Below are positions 12,736-19,892 of a DNA stretch of 29,933 nucleotides, one piece after another. Within the stretch, counting starts at the first letter, position 1; every line of letters begins with the position of its first letter. The stretch covers positions 1 to 29,933 of the IMG/VR virus record IMGVR_UViG_3300045284_000641; one strand, 5' to 3'. The translations under genes and the position numbers were made by a program. The notes below the pieces were generated by a model. It saw only the letters and a list, made by a program, of their open reading frames with translations, did no database searches and was not told the origin of the DNA. Source of the DNA: a virus.

Positions 12736-13643
12736 CGCTCCCGGAGTTCGAGGCGCTGACGCTCCCAGAGTTCGAGGCGCCGCTGCCGTTCGAGAAGCCG
12801 CCGCCGTCCCGCACCGCCGATGGAGACCCCTGGGTGCGCTGGATCGCGCCCGGCTGGTGCGCCGTCGGCGCGAGGGCTCCGGTCGTCAAGCCGGGTAGAT
12901 TCTGGGACGTCGTGACGGCGATCGTGGCGGCGACGGGCGGCGGCATGCTCGACCGCGTGCACACGAGTGAAGAGGGGATCCTCGCGTGCGGCGCGCTCGG
13001 CGTCACCGCCAGGTCGGGCTACGCGCAGGAGCTCCTGCGTCTCTGTCTCGTGACGGAGCCCGAGCGTTTCGTCGAAGTGATGGCGCCGCTCGCGCACGAA
13101 ACGGGCGTGTACGTGGGCGCGAGCAAACACGCAGAGAGCGGCACGAGCTTCTTTACGATGGACGGTCGACGGATCGCGACGCCGTCGGCGATCCGGCAGC
13201 TCATCACGCTCGACATCGGGTGGAAGAGCCCGAATGCAAAAGAACGCGCCCGGCTCTGGGTGCGCACGGTCTCGAAGCTCCTCCGCGACGAACGCATGGA
13301 CGCCGTGCAGGCGGAGTTTTCGAAGAAGATCCTGCCAATCCGGCTCCGTCCACATCTTGCCGCCGCCATCCGCTGGCCTGAGGGCGGCCCCGGCGACGCC
13401 TGGCAGTATACGAAAGAGCAGCAGGCGCTCTGGGCCCTCGCGCTCGGTTTCGCTCACCTGGAGGGACAGGGCGAGCGCATTGGCGCAACGCTCCTCGCCG
13501 ACGCCTGCGTGGCGAGCGAACTCGATGAGTGGTCGCCGATGCGGGTGATTGCCGCGGTGGAAAGCCACGTGGAGCCGCTCCCGCGCCGCGTCACCGTGTT
13601 GAAGATGATTGAGCTCATGAAGGAGGCACAGTGGATTACTTGA
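12732..13643 (+). CDS. Hypothetical protein, 303 aa; weak resemblance to a phage lysozyme-like fold
   Basis: The N-terminus carries a tandem repeat of TLPEFEAL/TLPEFEAP, then a Pro-rich stretch. Residues about 55-95 (FWDVVTAIVAATGGGMLDRV, then an SEEGILACGALGV segment) resemble, from memory, phage proteins in which a VTA-T-x-GGG-D-V ... SxG-x-Q pattern begins a lysozyme-like domain. Here the position expected to be a catalytic Glu reads Gly, so activity is doubtful. The rest is helical. There is no signal peptide. It lies between tiny genes, with 4-nt and 13-nt overlaps. The function call is weak; the gene itself is clear. Confidence 0.55.
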   Translation: MTLPEFEALTLPEFEAPLPFEKPPPSRTADGDPWVRWIAPGWCAVGARAPVVKPGRFWDVVTAIVAATGGGMLDRVHTSEEGILACGALGVTARSGYAQELLRLCLVTEPERFVEVMAPLAHETGVYVGASKHAESGTSFFTMDGRRIATPSAIRQLITLDIGWKSPNAKERARLWVRTVSKLLRDERMDAVQAEFSKKILPIRLRPHLAAAIRWPEGGPGDAWQYTKEQQALWALALGFAHLEGQGERIGATLLADACVASELDEWSPMRVIAAVESHVEPLPRRVTVLKMIELMKEAQWIT

Positions 13644-13756
13644 AAGCACGTTGGCAGAAGACGAAGAAGTTTCTCATCGGCACGAAGAACGCGGTGCCGC
13701 ACGCGATGTTCTTGATCGCCGCATGGCCGGCGTTCCGGCGCGGATGGGGGCATTGA
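13631..13756 (+). CDS. Small basic, partly hydrophobic protein, 41 aa
   Basis: Read by hand from GTG 13631, with AGGAGG only 4 nt upstream, one of the strongest ribosome-binding sites in the window. It overlaps the end of the previous gene by 13 nt. The protein starts with Lys/Arg-rich VDYLKARWQKTKKFLIGTKN and continues with a hydrophobic PHAMFLIAAWPAFRRG. It may associate with the membrane. Its stop overlaps the next ATG (TGATG). Confidence 0.55.
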   Translation: MDYLKARWQKTKKFLIGTKNAVPHAMFLIAAWPAFRRGWGH

Positions 13757-14079
13757 TGGATCCGAAGCGGAAGGCCGAGATTCTGGCTGGGATTAAAGAC
13801 CCGGCGGTGCGAGCGCACTACGAGGCGCAGCTCGACATGGCCGAAGAGCTCGAGCGCGACGGCGACATGGGGGCTGGCGGGATCTTCGTCGTCCCGGGTC
13901 ACGAAGACGGGCGTTTCAAGACCGCCGTGGATGAACTTCTTCCCCAGGGAGAGCTCCCCAGGTTGCCGCCTGCAGAGCCGCCGTCCGTAGGTCGGTCTTA
14001 CGCGGCGCTCATGGGGTTGGTGATCCTCATCGGCGTCGTGATTGGTCTCTGGGTGCGCGCATGCTCGGGAGGTCCGTGA
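13756..14079 (+). CDS. C-terminally anchored membrane protein, 107 aa
   Basis: MDPKRKAEILAGIKDPAVRA begins a polar, helical domain (about 1-40), followed by a Gly/Pro linker with EDGRFKTAVDELLPQGELPR. The C-terminal hydrophobic segment (about 82-103, ALMGLVILIGVVIGLWVRAC) should be a membrane anchor with a short tail. The soluble part would face the cytoplasm. No family recognised. It is coupled to the small gene before it by TGATG. Confidence 0.6.
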   Translation: MDPKRKAEILAGIKDPAVRAHYEAQLDMAEELERDGDMGAGGIFVVPGHEDGRFKTAVDELLPQGELPRLPPAEPPSVGRSYAALMGLVILIGVVIGLWVRACSGGP

Positions 14080-14080
14080 C

Positions 14081-14494
14081 GTGGAGATGCACGTGGAGGT
14101 GATCGATGCGCTCGACGACTACGAACGGCCCCCGCCTATCTCGTGGTGCCCGTCGTCAGGCGAGAGAAATCTAGACTGCTTGCCGGACTACCTGACGCCG
14201 TCAGAGAACTGCCCCGAGTGCGGCGCGGTGTTCGTGGAGCTGGCCGAAGTGGGCTTCGTCTCGCCGCATCCAATCCCGGGGCTCTTTCATCCAGAGGACT
14301 GGATCATCTCCCTCCATCCACGACCGGAGCGTCCGAGTCACGTTGCGCTGTGGTGCTATTCGGGCCACCGCGTGGAAGTCACCGCGCACACGCGAGCACT
14401 TAAATACGCGCCGCTTTGGATCGATGCCACGTCCGTGAGCGTGGTCCCTTTCGGTGTTGTTTACGCGGTGATGCGCGGCAGACGAAAAAAGTAG
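14081..14494 (+). CDS. Hypothetical protein with Cys pairs, 137 aa
   Basis: GTG at 14081 has GGGAGG 8 nt upstream; the ATG at 14087 is the alternative. After an acidic start come WCPSSGERNLDCLP and ENCPECGAVF (about residues 22-52), giving C-x9-C and CxxC, a possible zinc site. The rest is beta-rich with His and Trp, for example a LFHPEDWIISLHPRPERP segment, and the C-terminus is basic (GRRKK). Function unknown. Confidence 0.55.
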   Translation: MEMHVEVIDALDDYERPPPISWCPSSGERNLDCLPDYLTPSENCPECGAVFVELAEVGFVSPHPIPGLFHPEDWIISLHPRPERPSHVALWCYSGHRVEVTAHTRALKYAPLWIDATSVSVVPFGVVYAVMRGRRKK

Positions 14495-14515
14495 GGTTGT
14501 CGGATCCTGGACACG

Positions 14516-15340
14516 ATGCGTATTCTTGGCCTCACCATGAGTAAATTAGCAGCAGCACTCGTTCTCGCGGCCCAGGCGATCCCTCACTCCTACGCGCCGG
14601 GCGAAGTCAAAGAACAACGCGACGAGCGAGTCGAACTCATCGCCGGCGCCGCCTGGAAAGCGGCGGGAGCCTACGCCGACGGCAAGGGATGGAGCCGATT
14701 CGAGGTCGCGCTCGCCACGGTCGTGCTCGAGGGCAACGAATCGGGGGGCTTCGATTTGCGAGTGCATGCCGGTGCTGTGCATCCGATCTGGACGCAAGAC
14801 CACGGGCTCGCTCGCTGCCTCGCCCAGATCCACGAAACCAAGGACCAGAAGGGAAACCCGTGGGGCCCCGTCCCGCGCGCGATCTGGGAGAAGCTTGCTG
14901 GGCTCGATGAAGACGCGACGGAGCTCTGCGCGCGGGTCGCGACGGAGCTTCTCATCTCGCACGCCAAGCAGTGCGGCGTCTACCTCGGGCGCCGAGCCAC
15001 CAAACAGGCCGTCGCTCAGGCGTTCGCGTCGTATGGAACGGGCGGCCACTGCAAGCCCGACGACGAGGACTACAAGCGAGCGGCGCAGTGGGAGGCGCTG
15101 CTGGTGAAATACGGCAACAAGCCCGACGTGCCCGGATTCCGGCGCGTGCTGCCCCGGGAGATCCCGGACGAGATCAAGCGCCACGCCGAAGAGGTCGCGG
15201 CTACGATCAGTCGGCGCGAGCGAGGCCCCGGCGATAGCGTCGTCGTGAGCGACTCGGGAGGCAGGCAGTGGACGCTCCTCGTCGAGCGACACGCCGAGGG
15301 CAAGATCGGCGTGTCGGCCTTCGTGAGGAGTGACGGATGA
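14516..15340 (+). CDS. Lysozyme-like (SLT-type) peptidoglycan hydrolase candidate, 274 aa
   Basis: Residues 66-177 match the layout of soluble lytic transglycosylase domains: a Glu in LEGNESGGFD (Glu72 or Glu75 as catalytic acid), then GLARCLAQIH (97-106) in place of the G-x-MQ loop, and AFASYGTGG (169-177) in place of the A-x-YN-x-G helix. The first 22 residues are moderately hydrophobic and could be a weak export or membrane segment. The C-terminal part (about 205-274) is unrecognised. It could be the endolysin or a virion-associated hydrolase; no holin is confirmed next to it. Start is uncertain: ATG 14516 or ATG 14537, both with poor ribosome-binding sites. Confidence 0.6.
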   Translation: MRILGLTMSKLAAALVLAAQAIPHSYAPGEVKEQRDERVELIAGAAWKAAGAYADGKGWSRFEVALATVVLEGNESGGFDLRVHAGAVHPIWTQDHGLARCLAQIHETKDQKGNPWGPVPRAIWEKLAGLDEDATELCARVATELLISHAKQCGVYLGRRATKQAVAQAFASYGTGGHCKPDDEDYKRAAQWEALLVKYGNKPDVPGFRRVLPREIPDEIKRHAEEVAATISRRERGPGDSVVVSDSGGRQWTLLVERHAEGKIGVSAFVRSDG

Positions 15341-15648
15341 CGATGCGTGTTCCGATACGGTGGTCGACGCAGAGCCAGTTCCTTTGTTCGGTGCAGCACG
15401 GCGACATGAGCCTCGGGGTCTCGATCGTTGGGATCCCAGGGGAATGGAAGGTCATCGCGATCGAGACCGATAAGAGAGACGCGGAGGAGATCCTAGAGAG
15501 TCACGCGCACGAGATCCTCGGGGACTTCAAGCGGTTCTCGGAGGCCGAGAAGAGGGCGGTGCTCTACGCCGAGCGGTGGTTCGAGCGCAAAGCGAAAGAG
15601 TTCAAGAAGAAGTGCGCGTGCGGCCCCATTCGAAAGAAAAAGCGGTGA
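15337..15648 (+). CDS. Hypothetical basic protein, 103 aa
   Basis: MTMRVPIRWSTQSQFLCSVQ begins a beta-rich N-terminal half; residues 50-90 are helical and charged (KRDAEEILESHAHEILGDFK). The tail is Lys/Arg-rich with CACG (KKKCACGPIRKKKR). Nucleic-acid binding is a guess from the basic tail. ATGA overlap with the preceding gene. Unrecognised. Confidence 0.55.
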   Translation: MTMRVPIRWSTQSQFLCSVQHGDMSLGVSIVGIPGEWKVIAIETDKRDAEEILESHAHEILGDFKRFSEAEKRAVLYAERWFERKAKEFKKKCACGPIRKKKR

Positions 15649-15905
15649 GGTACCACCTCGCGATCTTCGCGTCGCATCCCCTGCCCGATGTCTTTCGCAT
15701 GTACGCCAAGAGCGCGTTTCACGTGGCTGGCTGCTTTCTCAATACGCACCGAGGACAAGAGTCGGAGCGGCGCAGCCGGGAACACGTCGAAGAGATCGAC
15801 AAGACCGAGCACTGGGTCTTGTGGTGGGAACCCTCGTCACCCGACGACGAGCCAGCGCTACCGAAAGCGGGCGAGCTTATTCGCGCCGCTGACCCGACCA
15901 TCTGA
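15645..15905 (+). CDS. Hypothetical protein, 86 aa
   Basis: GTG at 15645 overlaps the previous stop (GTGA). The protein starts VRYHLAIFASHPLPDVFRMY and has an acidic, Pro-rich second half (EPSSPDDEPALPKAGE). One Cys only. No family recognised; the ribosome-binding site is weak, so translation probably depends on coupling. Confidence 0.5.
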   Translation: MRYHLAIFASHPLPDVFRMYAKSAFHVAGCFLNTHRGQESERRSREHVEEIDKTEHWVLWWEPSSPDDEPALPKAGELIRAADPTI

Positions 15906-15918
15906 AGGAGGCCGAGCA

Positions 15919-16170
15919 ATGTCCGACGACGCCTATATTCGTGACATCCACGGCAGGGAAGCCGGCGCCTTCGGCTTCTTCGATCGCGGCGGCTGGCGAG
16001 TGACGTTCGAGGAGGTCGACGTGCGGCTCCCCGAGGGGCTCAATCGAGACCAGGCAGAGGCCATCTTGAATCTGATCGCTGCCGCCTACCAACTAGGACG
16101 GAGCGAAGGCGCGAACGCGATCACCCGAGAACTCGCCTACCGGCGTCATCTGGACGGTAACTACGGCTGA
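15919..16170 (+). CDS. Hypothetical protein, 83 aa
   Basis: MSDDAYIRDIHGREAGAFGF is followed by strands and an amphipathic helix (LNRDQAEAILNLIAAAYQLG). AAGGAGG lies 8 nt before the ATG, a strong ribosome-binding site. Function unknown. The composition suits a small soluble alpha/beta protein. Confidence 0.6.
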   Translation: MSDDAYIRDIHGREAGAFGFFDRGGWRVTFEEVDVRLPEGLNRDQAEAILNLIAAAYQLGRSEGANAITRELAYRRHLDGNYG

Positions 16171-16180
16171 AAGGAGCGCG

Positions 16181-16402
16181 ATGAGCATCAACATCGAGGA
16201 CCGCACGGGAACGGTGGTCCAAGTGCGCGAATACGAAGAAGCCATCGGGGTGGTGACGCGGTACTGTGTGCTGACCGAGCTCACGAAGCTGCCGCCGGAG
16301 CTCGCGGTGCAGATGATGAATATCCGGCGCTGCTTGCTGCAGGGGCATGCCCTGACGGCGAGTGCGCTCAACACGAAAAGAAACGCCGATGACCAGGCGT
16401 AG
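16181..16402 (+). CDS. Hypothetical protein, 73 aa
   Basis: MSINIEDRTGTVVQVREYEE begins a beta-rich half, followed by a helical half with PPELAVQMMNIRRCLLQGHA. GAAAGGAG lies 5 nt before the ATG. The end overlaps the next gene by 14 nt. No family recognised. Confidence 0.55.
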   Translation: MSINIEDRTGTVVQVREYEEAIGVVTRYCVLTELTKLPPELAVQMMNIRRCLLQGHALTASALNTKRNADDQA

Positions 16403-16562
16403 CGATCTGATGCTCGAGGACTTGTTCGGCTGCGACCACACACCGGAGATGCCGATCGTCGAGGAGTACACCGGCGAGATTCTTTACTGGATCTGTCGAT
16501 GTGGCCGAATGCATCCGGTCCCTGACAAGCACGCCTCCACGGAGGAGAAGCCGGAGCGATGA
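16389..16562 (+). CDS. Small Cys/His protein, 57 aa
   Basis: MTRRSDLMLEDLFGCDHTPE begins it; ICRCGRMHP follows at about residues 36-44. The CxH...CxCxxxH arrangement could form a zinc site. The tail is charged. The start lies inside the previous gene, out of frame, with AAAAGAAA upstream. The stop overlaps the next ATG (ATGA). Confidence 0.5.
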   Translation: MTRRSDLMLEDLFGCDHTPEMPIVEEYTGEILYWICRCGRMHPVPDKHASTEEKPER

Positions 16563-17032
16563 GCAAGAAGCCCCTACCACAGGACTACGAAACGTTCGAC
16601 GTGACGGACGCGCCGTGCATTGCAATTCGGGAGCGAGACTTGCGTGCCGGCGGGTGGATTCGCGAGAAGGACGCGGCCAACGTGCTGTCCGAAGAAAACG
16701 TGGAGTTGCGCACGGTGCTCGGAAAGCTCCTCGGTCTCGACGCTAAGCGTCCCGCTGGTACGACGTTTTGGAAATGGAAAAAGTGGTGGGACGAGGCGGT
16801 CGCCGAAGCGACTGCAATCCTCGGTGGTTTCACAGCGAAGGCCCAGGCGCCGGACGAAGCCAGAAAAGGAACAATCGGCGAGGGCATGTCCGACCAAGAG
16901 CTGCTCGCGCAGTACGTCGAGCTCGAACGATTCGCGGAGACCAATGGTGAGTCGTGGGCCGACGGGTTCGCGCGGGTGCAATTCAAGAAGGCCGTGCTGG
17001 CGCGGATGCCGGAGCGTGGGTCCGCGCCGTGA
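16559..17032 (+). CDS. Hypothetical protein, 157 aa
   Basis: A mainly helical protein starting MSKKPLPQDYETFDVTDAPC. A Trp/Lys-rich motif TTFWKWKKWWDEAV (about residues 68-81) and a C-terminal segment SDQELLAQYVELERFAETNG stand out. No membrane span. It has an ATGA overlap before and a GTGA overlap after. Function unknown. Confidence 0.55.
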   Translation: MSKKPLPQDYETFDVTDAPCIAIRERDLRAGGWIREKDAANVLSEENVELRTVLGKLLGLDAKRPAGTTFWKWKKWWDEAVAEATAILGGFTAKAQAPDEARKGTIGEGMSDQELLAQYVELERFAETNGESWADGFARVQFKKAVLARMPERGSAP

Positions 17033-17160
17033 AGCGCGTTGCGTCAGCAGTACGTCGGTTCTTGTGCCCGCACCCGCCATCGCGCTGTCGCTGGGAGCAC
17101 GGGTACGGATGGTCGTACTTCCGGTGTCTGGAATGCGGATATGACGAATGGATCGCGTGA
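17029..17160 (+). CDS. Zinc-ribbon-like microprotein, 43 aa
   Basis: GTG at 17029 overlaps the previous stop (GTGA). After a basic start (VKRVASAVRRFLCPH) come Cys13, Cys20, Cys33 and Cys36 in CPHPPSRC and CLECGYDEW. This spacing (C-x6-C ... CxxC) and the small size suggest a single zinc ribbon. Nucleic-acid binding is plausible from the basic N-terminus. The partner is unknown. Confidence 0.55.
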   Translation: MKRVASAVRRFLCPHPPSRCRWEHGYGWSYFRCLECGYDEWIA

Positions 17161-17167
17161 GACGCTC

Positions 17168-17608
17168 ATGAAACGCAAGGCCAAGAGCAGTTTGGGTAAT
17201 CCCGGCCTGACGCTGTCCGAGGCGCGGACGTTGGTGCGACTAATTGCAAGACAGCTCGCGGGCGGAGAGATCACGGAGACGCATGCGTATAACCACGTCG
17301 CTGACATCAGCACGCTCTCCCGGCACTCATCTATGATTGCGCACTTCGAGCATCATCTTCGGAGCCTGGGCGGTCCGAATCCGCCGAAGCCGATTCCGAT
17401 GCGGCTCATCTGCCCAGGGATCCTTCCCGACGGCGTGACCCCGTGCGCGACGCTGCACCTCGACGAGGGAGAGTTCGCGACGAAGCCTCATCACACGCAT
17501 TCGTGCCAGCGGTGCGGCATGACGTGGCGCCCGGCAGTGCCGAATACGGTCGGCGTGCAGTTCCTGCCCGGGTTCAAGAACGCGGAGCCCGAGAAGAAAG
17601 GCCACTGA
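17168..17608 (+). CDS. Phage protein with C-terminal zinc ribbon, 146 aa
   Basis: MKRKAKSSLGNPGLTLSEAR begins a helical N-terminal domain (about 1-75). The C-terminal part has LICPGILPDGVTPCATLHLDEG and then HHTHSCQRCGMTWRP, giving Cys pairs and His that should bind zinc; this C-terminal pattern is frequent in phage proteins. An ATG at 17141 would add nine residues but lacks a ribosome-binding site. It lies in a run of small zinc-type proteins. Function unknown. Confidence 0.65.
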   Translation: MKRKAKSSLGNPGLTLSEARTLVRLIARQLAGGEITETHAYNHVADISTLSRHSSMIAHFEHHLRSLGGPNPPKPIPMRLICPGILPDGVTPCATLHLDEGEFATKPHHTHSCQRCGMTWRPAVPNTVGVQFLPGFKNAEPEKKGH

Positions 17609-17610
17609 AC

Positions 17611-17955
17611 GTGACGACCCAAAACGGTTGCCCTCGTCATCCTGGGGGCTCACTCGCGTGTGACGACGTGCGGTGCCTGCAAACGTGGCAGCCGCCCGGA
17701 GCGCCGACACCGGACGAGCAGCTACGCCGCTGGGCAGCGGGAGACTCCGTCTGTCCAAACAGCCGGCACGAGTGCTGCCCCGACTTCTCGTGCTGTAAGC
17801 CGCGTCTGGGCTGGCCGCTCGACAAGCGGGAGAAGTTCATGGCGGCTGGGCAGGGCGAGCGCGAGAAGATGATGATGGGCGCGCTCGGGGCGGTGATCGC
17901 CGACGCTGGCGGCAGCGCTTACGTGACTCGCGGGGAGCCGTCTGACCGACAGTAA
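17611..17955 (+). CDS. Cys-rich phage protein with CCPDFSCC motif, 114 aa
   Basis: GTG at 17611 starts VTTQNGCPRHPGGSLACDDV. A Cys cluster runs through VCPNSRHECCPDFSCC (about residues 49-64). I remember similar CCPDFSCC-containing small proteins from phage genomes, with no assigned role. The C-terminal third is helical with a QGEREKMMMGALGAVIADAG stretch. Metal or disulfide binding is likely. AAAGG lies about 12 nt upstream, so the start is fair. Confidence 0.6.
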   Translation: MTTQNGCPRHPGGSLACDDVRCLQTWQPPGAPTPDEQLRRWAAGDSVCPNSRHECCPDFSCCKPRLGWPLDKREKFMAAGQGEREKMMMGALGAVIADAGGSAYVTRGEPSDRQ

Positions 17956-17969
17956 GAAAGGCCCGGCCC

Positions 17970-18182
17970 ATGAACAATTCCAAGGAGTCCATGACGATAA
18001 CCATCACCGAGGACATGTGCACCGGAGAGCCGCACCCGCGATTCGATGCGGACCTCAGTCGGAACCATCCAACGAATCGAGAGGCGGCGCAGAAGCGCGG
18101 GCTTCGGTGGAGCGATGTCCGACGTCTCTATGTAGACGCCGACGGCTGCGCCGTCAGGGATAGATTCGGGCAGCCGCTATGA
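17970..18182 (+). CDS. Hypothetical protein, 70 aa
   Basis: MNNSKESMTITITEDMCTGE begins it; the rest is polar with an Arg-rich helix (REAAQKRGLRWSDVRRLYVD) and a short final beta hairpin. AAAGG lies 8 nt before ATG 17970; the ATG at 17991 with AAGGAG is an alternative. It overlaps the next gene (ATGA). Unrecognised. Confidence 0.55.
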   Translation: MNNSKESMTITITEDMCTGEPHPRFDADLSRNHPTNREAAQKRGLRWSDVRRLYVDADGCAVRDRFGQPL

Positions 18183-18460
18183 CGCAGTCCCGGAACGACG
18201 ACTCGGGCCAGCAATGGCGATGGGGTAGCGGCAACGGTGGAGGAGCCCTCGCCGTCGTGATCGATACCAACGGGCGAGCCTTCGGCTGGCTGTGTGACGA
18301 TGGGACTGGTAGCGACTGGGGTCCACGAATCGAGTGCTTCAAGTGGTTCGTGGACGGCGGCCCCTCGGGTGAGGACCCGGATTATGAGCGTGCCCGCGCC
18401 GCGCTAGCAAAGGCAGCAGACGAGTACACGGGACAGCGAGGAAGGAAAGCGAAGGGATGA
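18179..18460 (+). CDS. Hypothetical protein ending in DEYTGQRGRK, 93 aa
   Basis: A Gly/Trp-rich N-terminal part (QQWRWGSGNGGGALAVVID) leads into strands and a C-terminal helix. The last residues, DEYTGQRGRKAKG, are almost repeated at the end of the gene at 19013 (DEYTGQQGRK), and the DNA there is nearly identical. In both, the AGGAAGGAA part of the shared end acts as ribosome-binding site for the next gene. Function unknown. Confidence 0.6.
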   Translation: MTQSRNDDSGQQWRWGSGNGGGALAVVIDTNGRAFGWLCDDGTGSDWGPRIECFKWFVDGGPSGEDPDYERARAALAKAADEYTGQRGRKAKG

Positions 18461-18726
18461 CTCTACCGATGAAACTCTACGAATGCGCTGTCGGCGGCGC
18501 GAAGTACTGGGCGGCGGCATTGCACCCGGAGCATGCTCTCGAACTGCTCTACATCGTCGGCGAATCACAGGGCTCTGACCCGGAGGACTTCGAGGAAGCG
18601 ACGTTTGCGGAACTGGGCCGAGACCGCGCCGAGCAAATCAACTTTCCAAACGATGGCCACTCTCTTTGGGAAGAGTTCCGGATTAGCGACGAGCCGAGGA
18701 TTCTCGGATGCACGGAGTGGCCGTGA
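18457..18726 (+). CDS. Hypothetical protein ending in CTEWP, 89 aa
   Basis: MTLPMKLYECAVGGAKYWAA begins it. It has a helix PEHALELLYIVGES and an acidic middle. It ends CTEWP, matching the CSEWP end of the next gene; the shared DNA (CGGAGTGGCC before the overlapping stop/start) provides the ribosome-binding site of the following gene. The segment Y-x2-A-x4-KYWAAALHPEHALEL resembles parts of the proteins at 18723 and 20467, so they may be distant paralogues. Confidence 0.6.
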   Translation: MTLPMKLYECAVGGAKYWAAALHPEHALELLYIVGESQGSDPEDFEEATFAELGRDRAEQINFPNDGHSLWEEFRISDEPRILGCTEWP

Positions 18727-19016
18727 CCCCCACCCTCCAGGCGCGGAAGGAAACGGAACCCACTGTCTACCGTATCGAGCTAGACGACGAAGTGCGTTTT
18801 TGGGTCGCCGCGCGCACCGCAATACGCGCAATCGAGCTGGCCCGGAAGCATGAGCCGCATCTGTTCGCGGGGAGCGTGACGTTGCAGGTGACGCCGCGTG
18901 CCGATCGTTCGGCGACATTTTTGGATGACGACGACGGCGGCATGAAAACGATTCGCAGCATCATGCGTGGGCCGCAACGGTACGAACGGGTCCTTGCATG
19001 CTCGGAGTGGCCATGA
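18723..19016 (+). CDS. Hypothetical protein ending in CSEWP, paralogue of previous, 97 aa
   Basis: GTG at 18723 overlaps the previous stop and has CGGAG 5-6 nt upstream; an ATG at 18708 (with GAGGAT) would add five residues. The protein has YRIELDDEVRFWVAARTAIR, then a helix, similar in plan to the 18457 protein. The C-terminal part is basic. It ends CSEWP, with the same DNA context for the next start. Function unknown. Confidence 0.6.
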   Translation: MTPTLQARKETEPTVYRIELDDEVRFWVAARTAIRAIELARKHEPHLFAGSVTLQVTPRADRSATFLDDDDGGMKTIRSIMRGPQRYERVLACSEWP

Positions 19017-19504
19017 TCACTCCTCCATCCCCGACCGACCTCGCTGCACTGAGGGAGATGCTGGAGAGGGCTCCGTACCACACCGACGAGCTCGTGCTGC
19101 TCGACGGCAGCATCGAGTCCAAGGTGGACTACTTCATCGTCCGAACGTTCGGCGTGTTTTGGGAAGAGCGGTTGAGGTTCTTTCATGCGCTACTCCGCGC
19201 AGCCCCCGCCCTGCTCGCCGAGATCGAGGAGTTGCGGGCGCGAGAAACGAAACACCTACAGACCGGACTCCAAATGCTCGAATGGCTCGAGAACGAGGCG
19301 CTCTCGGCAATGGGCGATTACGGAACGGTGAACATCGGCAAGGGCGCGGTGCGCGCAATCGGTAAGCTCCGTGGGGTTGTCGATGCCGCCGTGGCGTGGC
19401 GCAAGTCCGACAAGGACCCGAGCGCTTTGCACAGCGGTAGACCGCTTCTCGACGCGTTGGCTGATGCGGTAGACGAGTACACGGGACAGCAAGGAAGGAA
19501 ATAA
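19013..19504 (+). CDS. Hypothetical helical protein ending in DEYTGQQGRK, 163 aa
   Basis: MITPPSPTDLAALREMLERA begins it; helical sequence follows (about 35-85) with FHALLRAAPALLAEIEELRA. The middle (GDYGTVNIGKGAVRAIGKLR) and the DEYTGQ tail are distinct. The tail and its DNA match the end of the gene at 18179. It starts by ATGA overlap. Unrecognised. Confidence 0.6.
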   Translation: MITPPSPTDLAALREMLERAPYHTDELVLLDGSIESKVDYFIVRTFGVFWEERLRFFHALLRAAPALLAEIEELRARETKHLQTGLQMLEWLENEALSAMGDYGTVNIGKGAVRAIGKLRGVVDAAVAWRKSDKDPSALHSGRPLLDALADAVDEYTGQQGRK

Positions 19505-19505
19505 C

Positions 19506-19892
19506 ATGCCCGCTCACATCAACGCAGACGGCGAATTCCAGAGCGACAAGTACCCGACGTGTCCACCCGGCAAGGTGCCGTTATCGGTGAAAGATCCGAC
19601 CGCGCAGGACCTTCTCTGGGAGTACGCGCAGCGACGGCGTGTCGTCGACGCCGAGTTTTCGGCCGATCTCGAAGATGCCCTGAAAAAAGCCGGCTACACG
19701 CCCCCGCCGCCGATGCCGCGGTGCACGTGTGGCGCGAACACCGTCGGCGCCGGCATGTTCGGGCCTCCACCGCATCGAGAGGACTGCGAGCTCAGCCAGC
19801 GCGCGAGCTTCACGGTGACCATGTTCGGGCCTCCACCGCATCGAGAGGACTGCGAGCTCAGCCAGCGCGCGAGCTTCACGGTGACCAAGTGA
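19506..19892 (+). CDS. Hypothetical protein with perfect tandem repeat at C-terminus, 128 aa
   Basis: MPAHINADGEFQSDKYPTCP begins a well-formed N-terminal domain: CPPGKVPLSVKDPTAQDLLW and a helix with EFSADLEDALKKAGY. A Pro-rich stretch and CTCG follow. The last part is a 22-residue unit (MFGPPPHREDCELSQRASFT plus VT) present twice. The N-terminus looks like a conserved small phage or plasmid protein but I cannot name a family. AAGGAAGGAA before the ATG comes from the shared DEYTGQ end of the previous gene. Confidence 0.65.
   Translation: MPAHINADGEFQSDKYPTCPPGKVPLSVKDPTAQDLLWEYAQRRRVVDAEFSADLEDALKKAGYTPPPPMPRCTCGANTVGAGMFGPPPHREDCELSQRASFTVTMFGPPPHREDCELSQRASFTVTK
19755..19886 (+). repeat. 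Perfect 66-bp tandem duplication
   Basis: The 66-nt units 19755-19820 and 19821-19886 are identical, in frame, inside the gene ending at 19892. Each encodes the same 22 residues. Absence of any difference suggests a recent slip or unequal exchange; it may vary between isolates. Confidence 0.85.

Noticed and set aside
19559-19888. Longer plus-strand frame in front of the sugar-methyltransferase-like gene
   Set aside because: It overlaps the 128-aa gene in another frame, is Arg/His-rich, and the family's usual N-terminus starts at the GTG at 19889.
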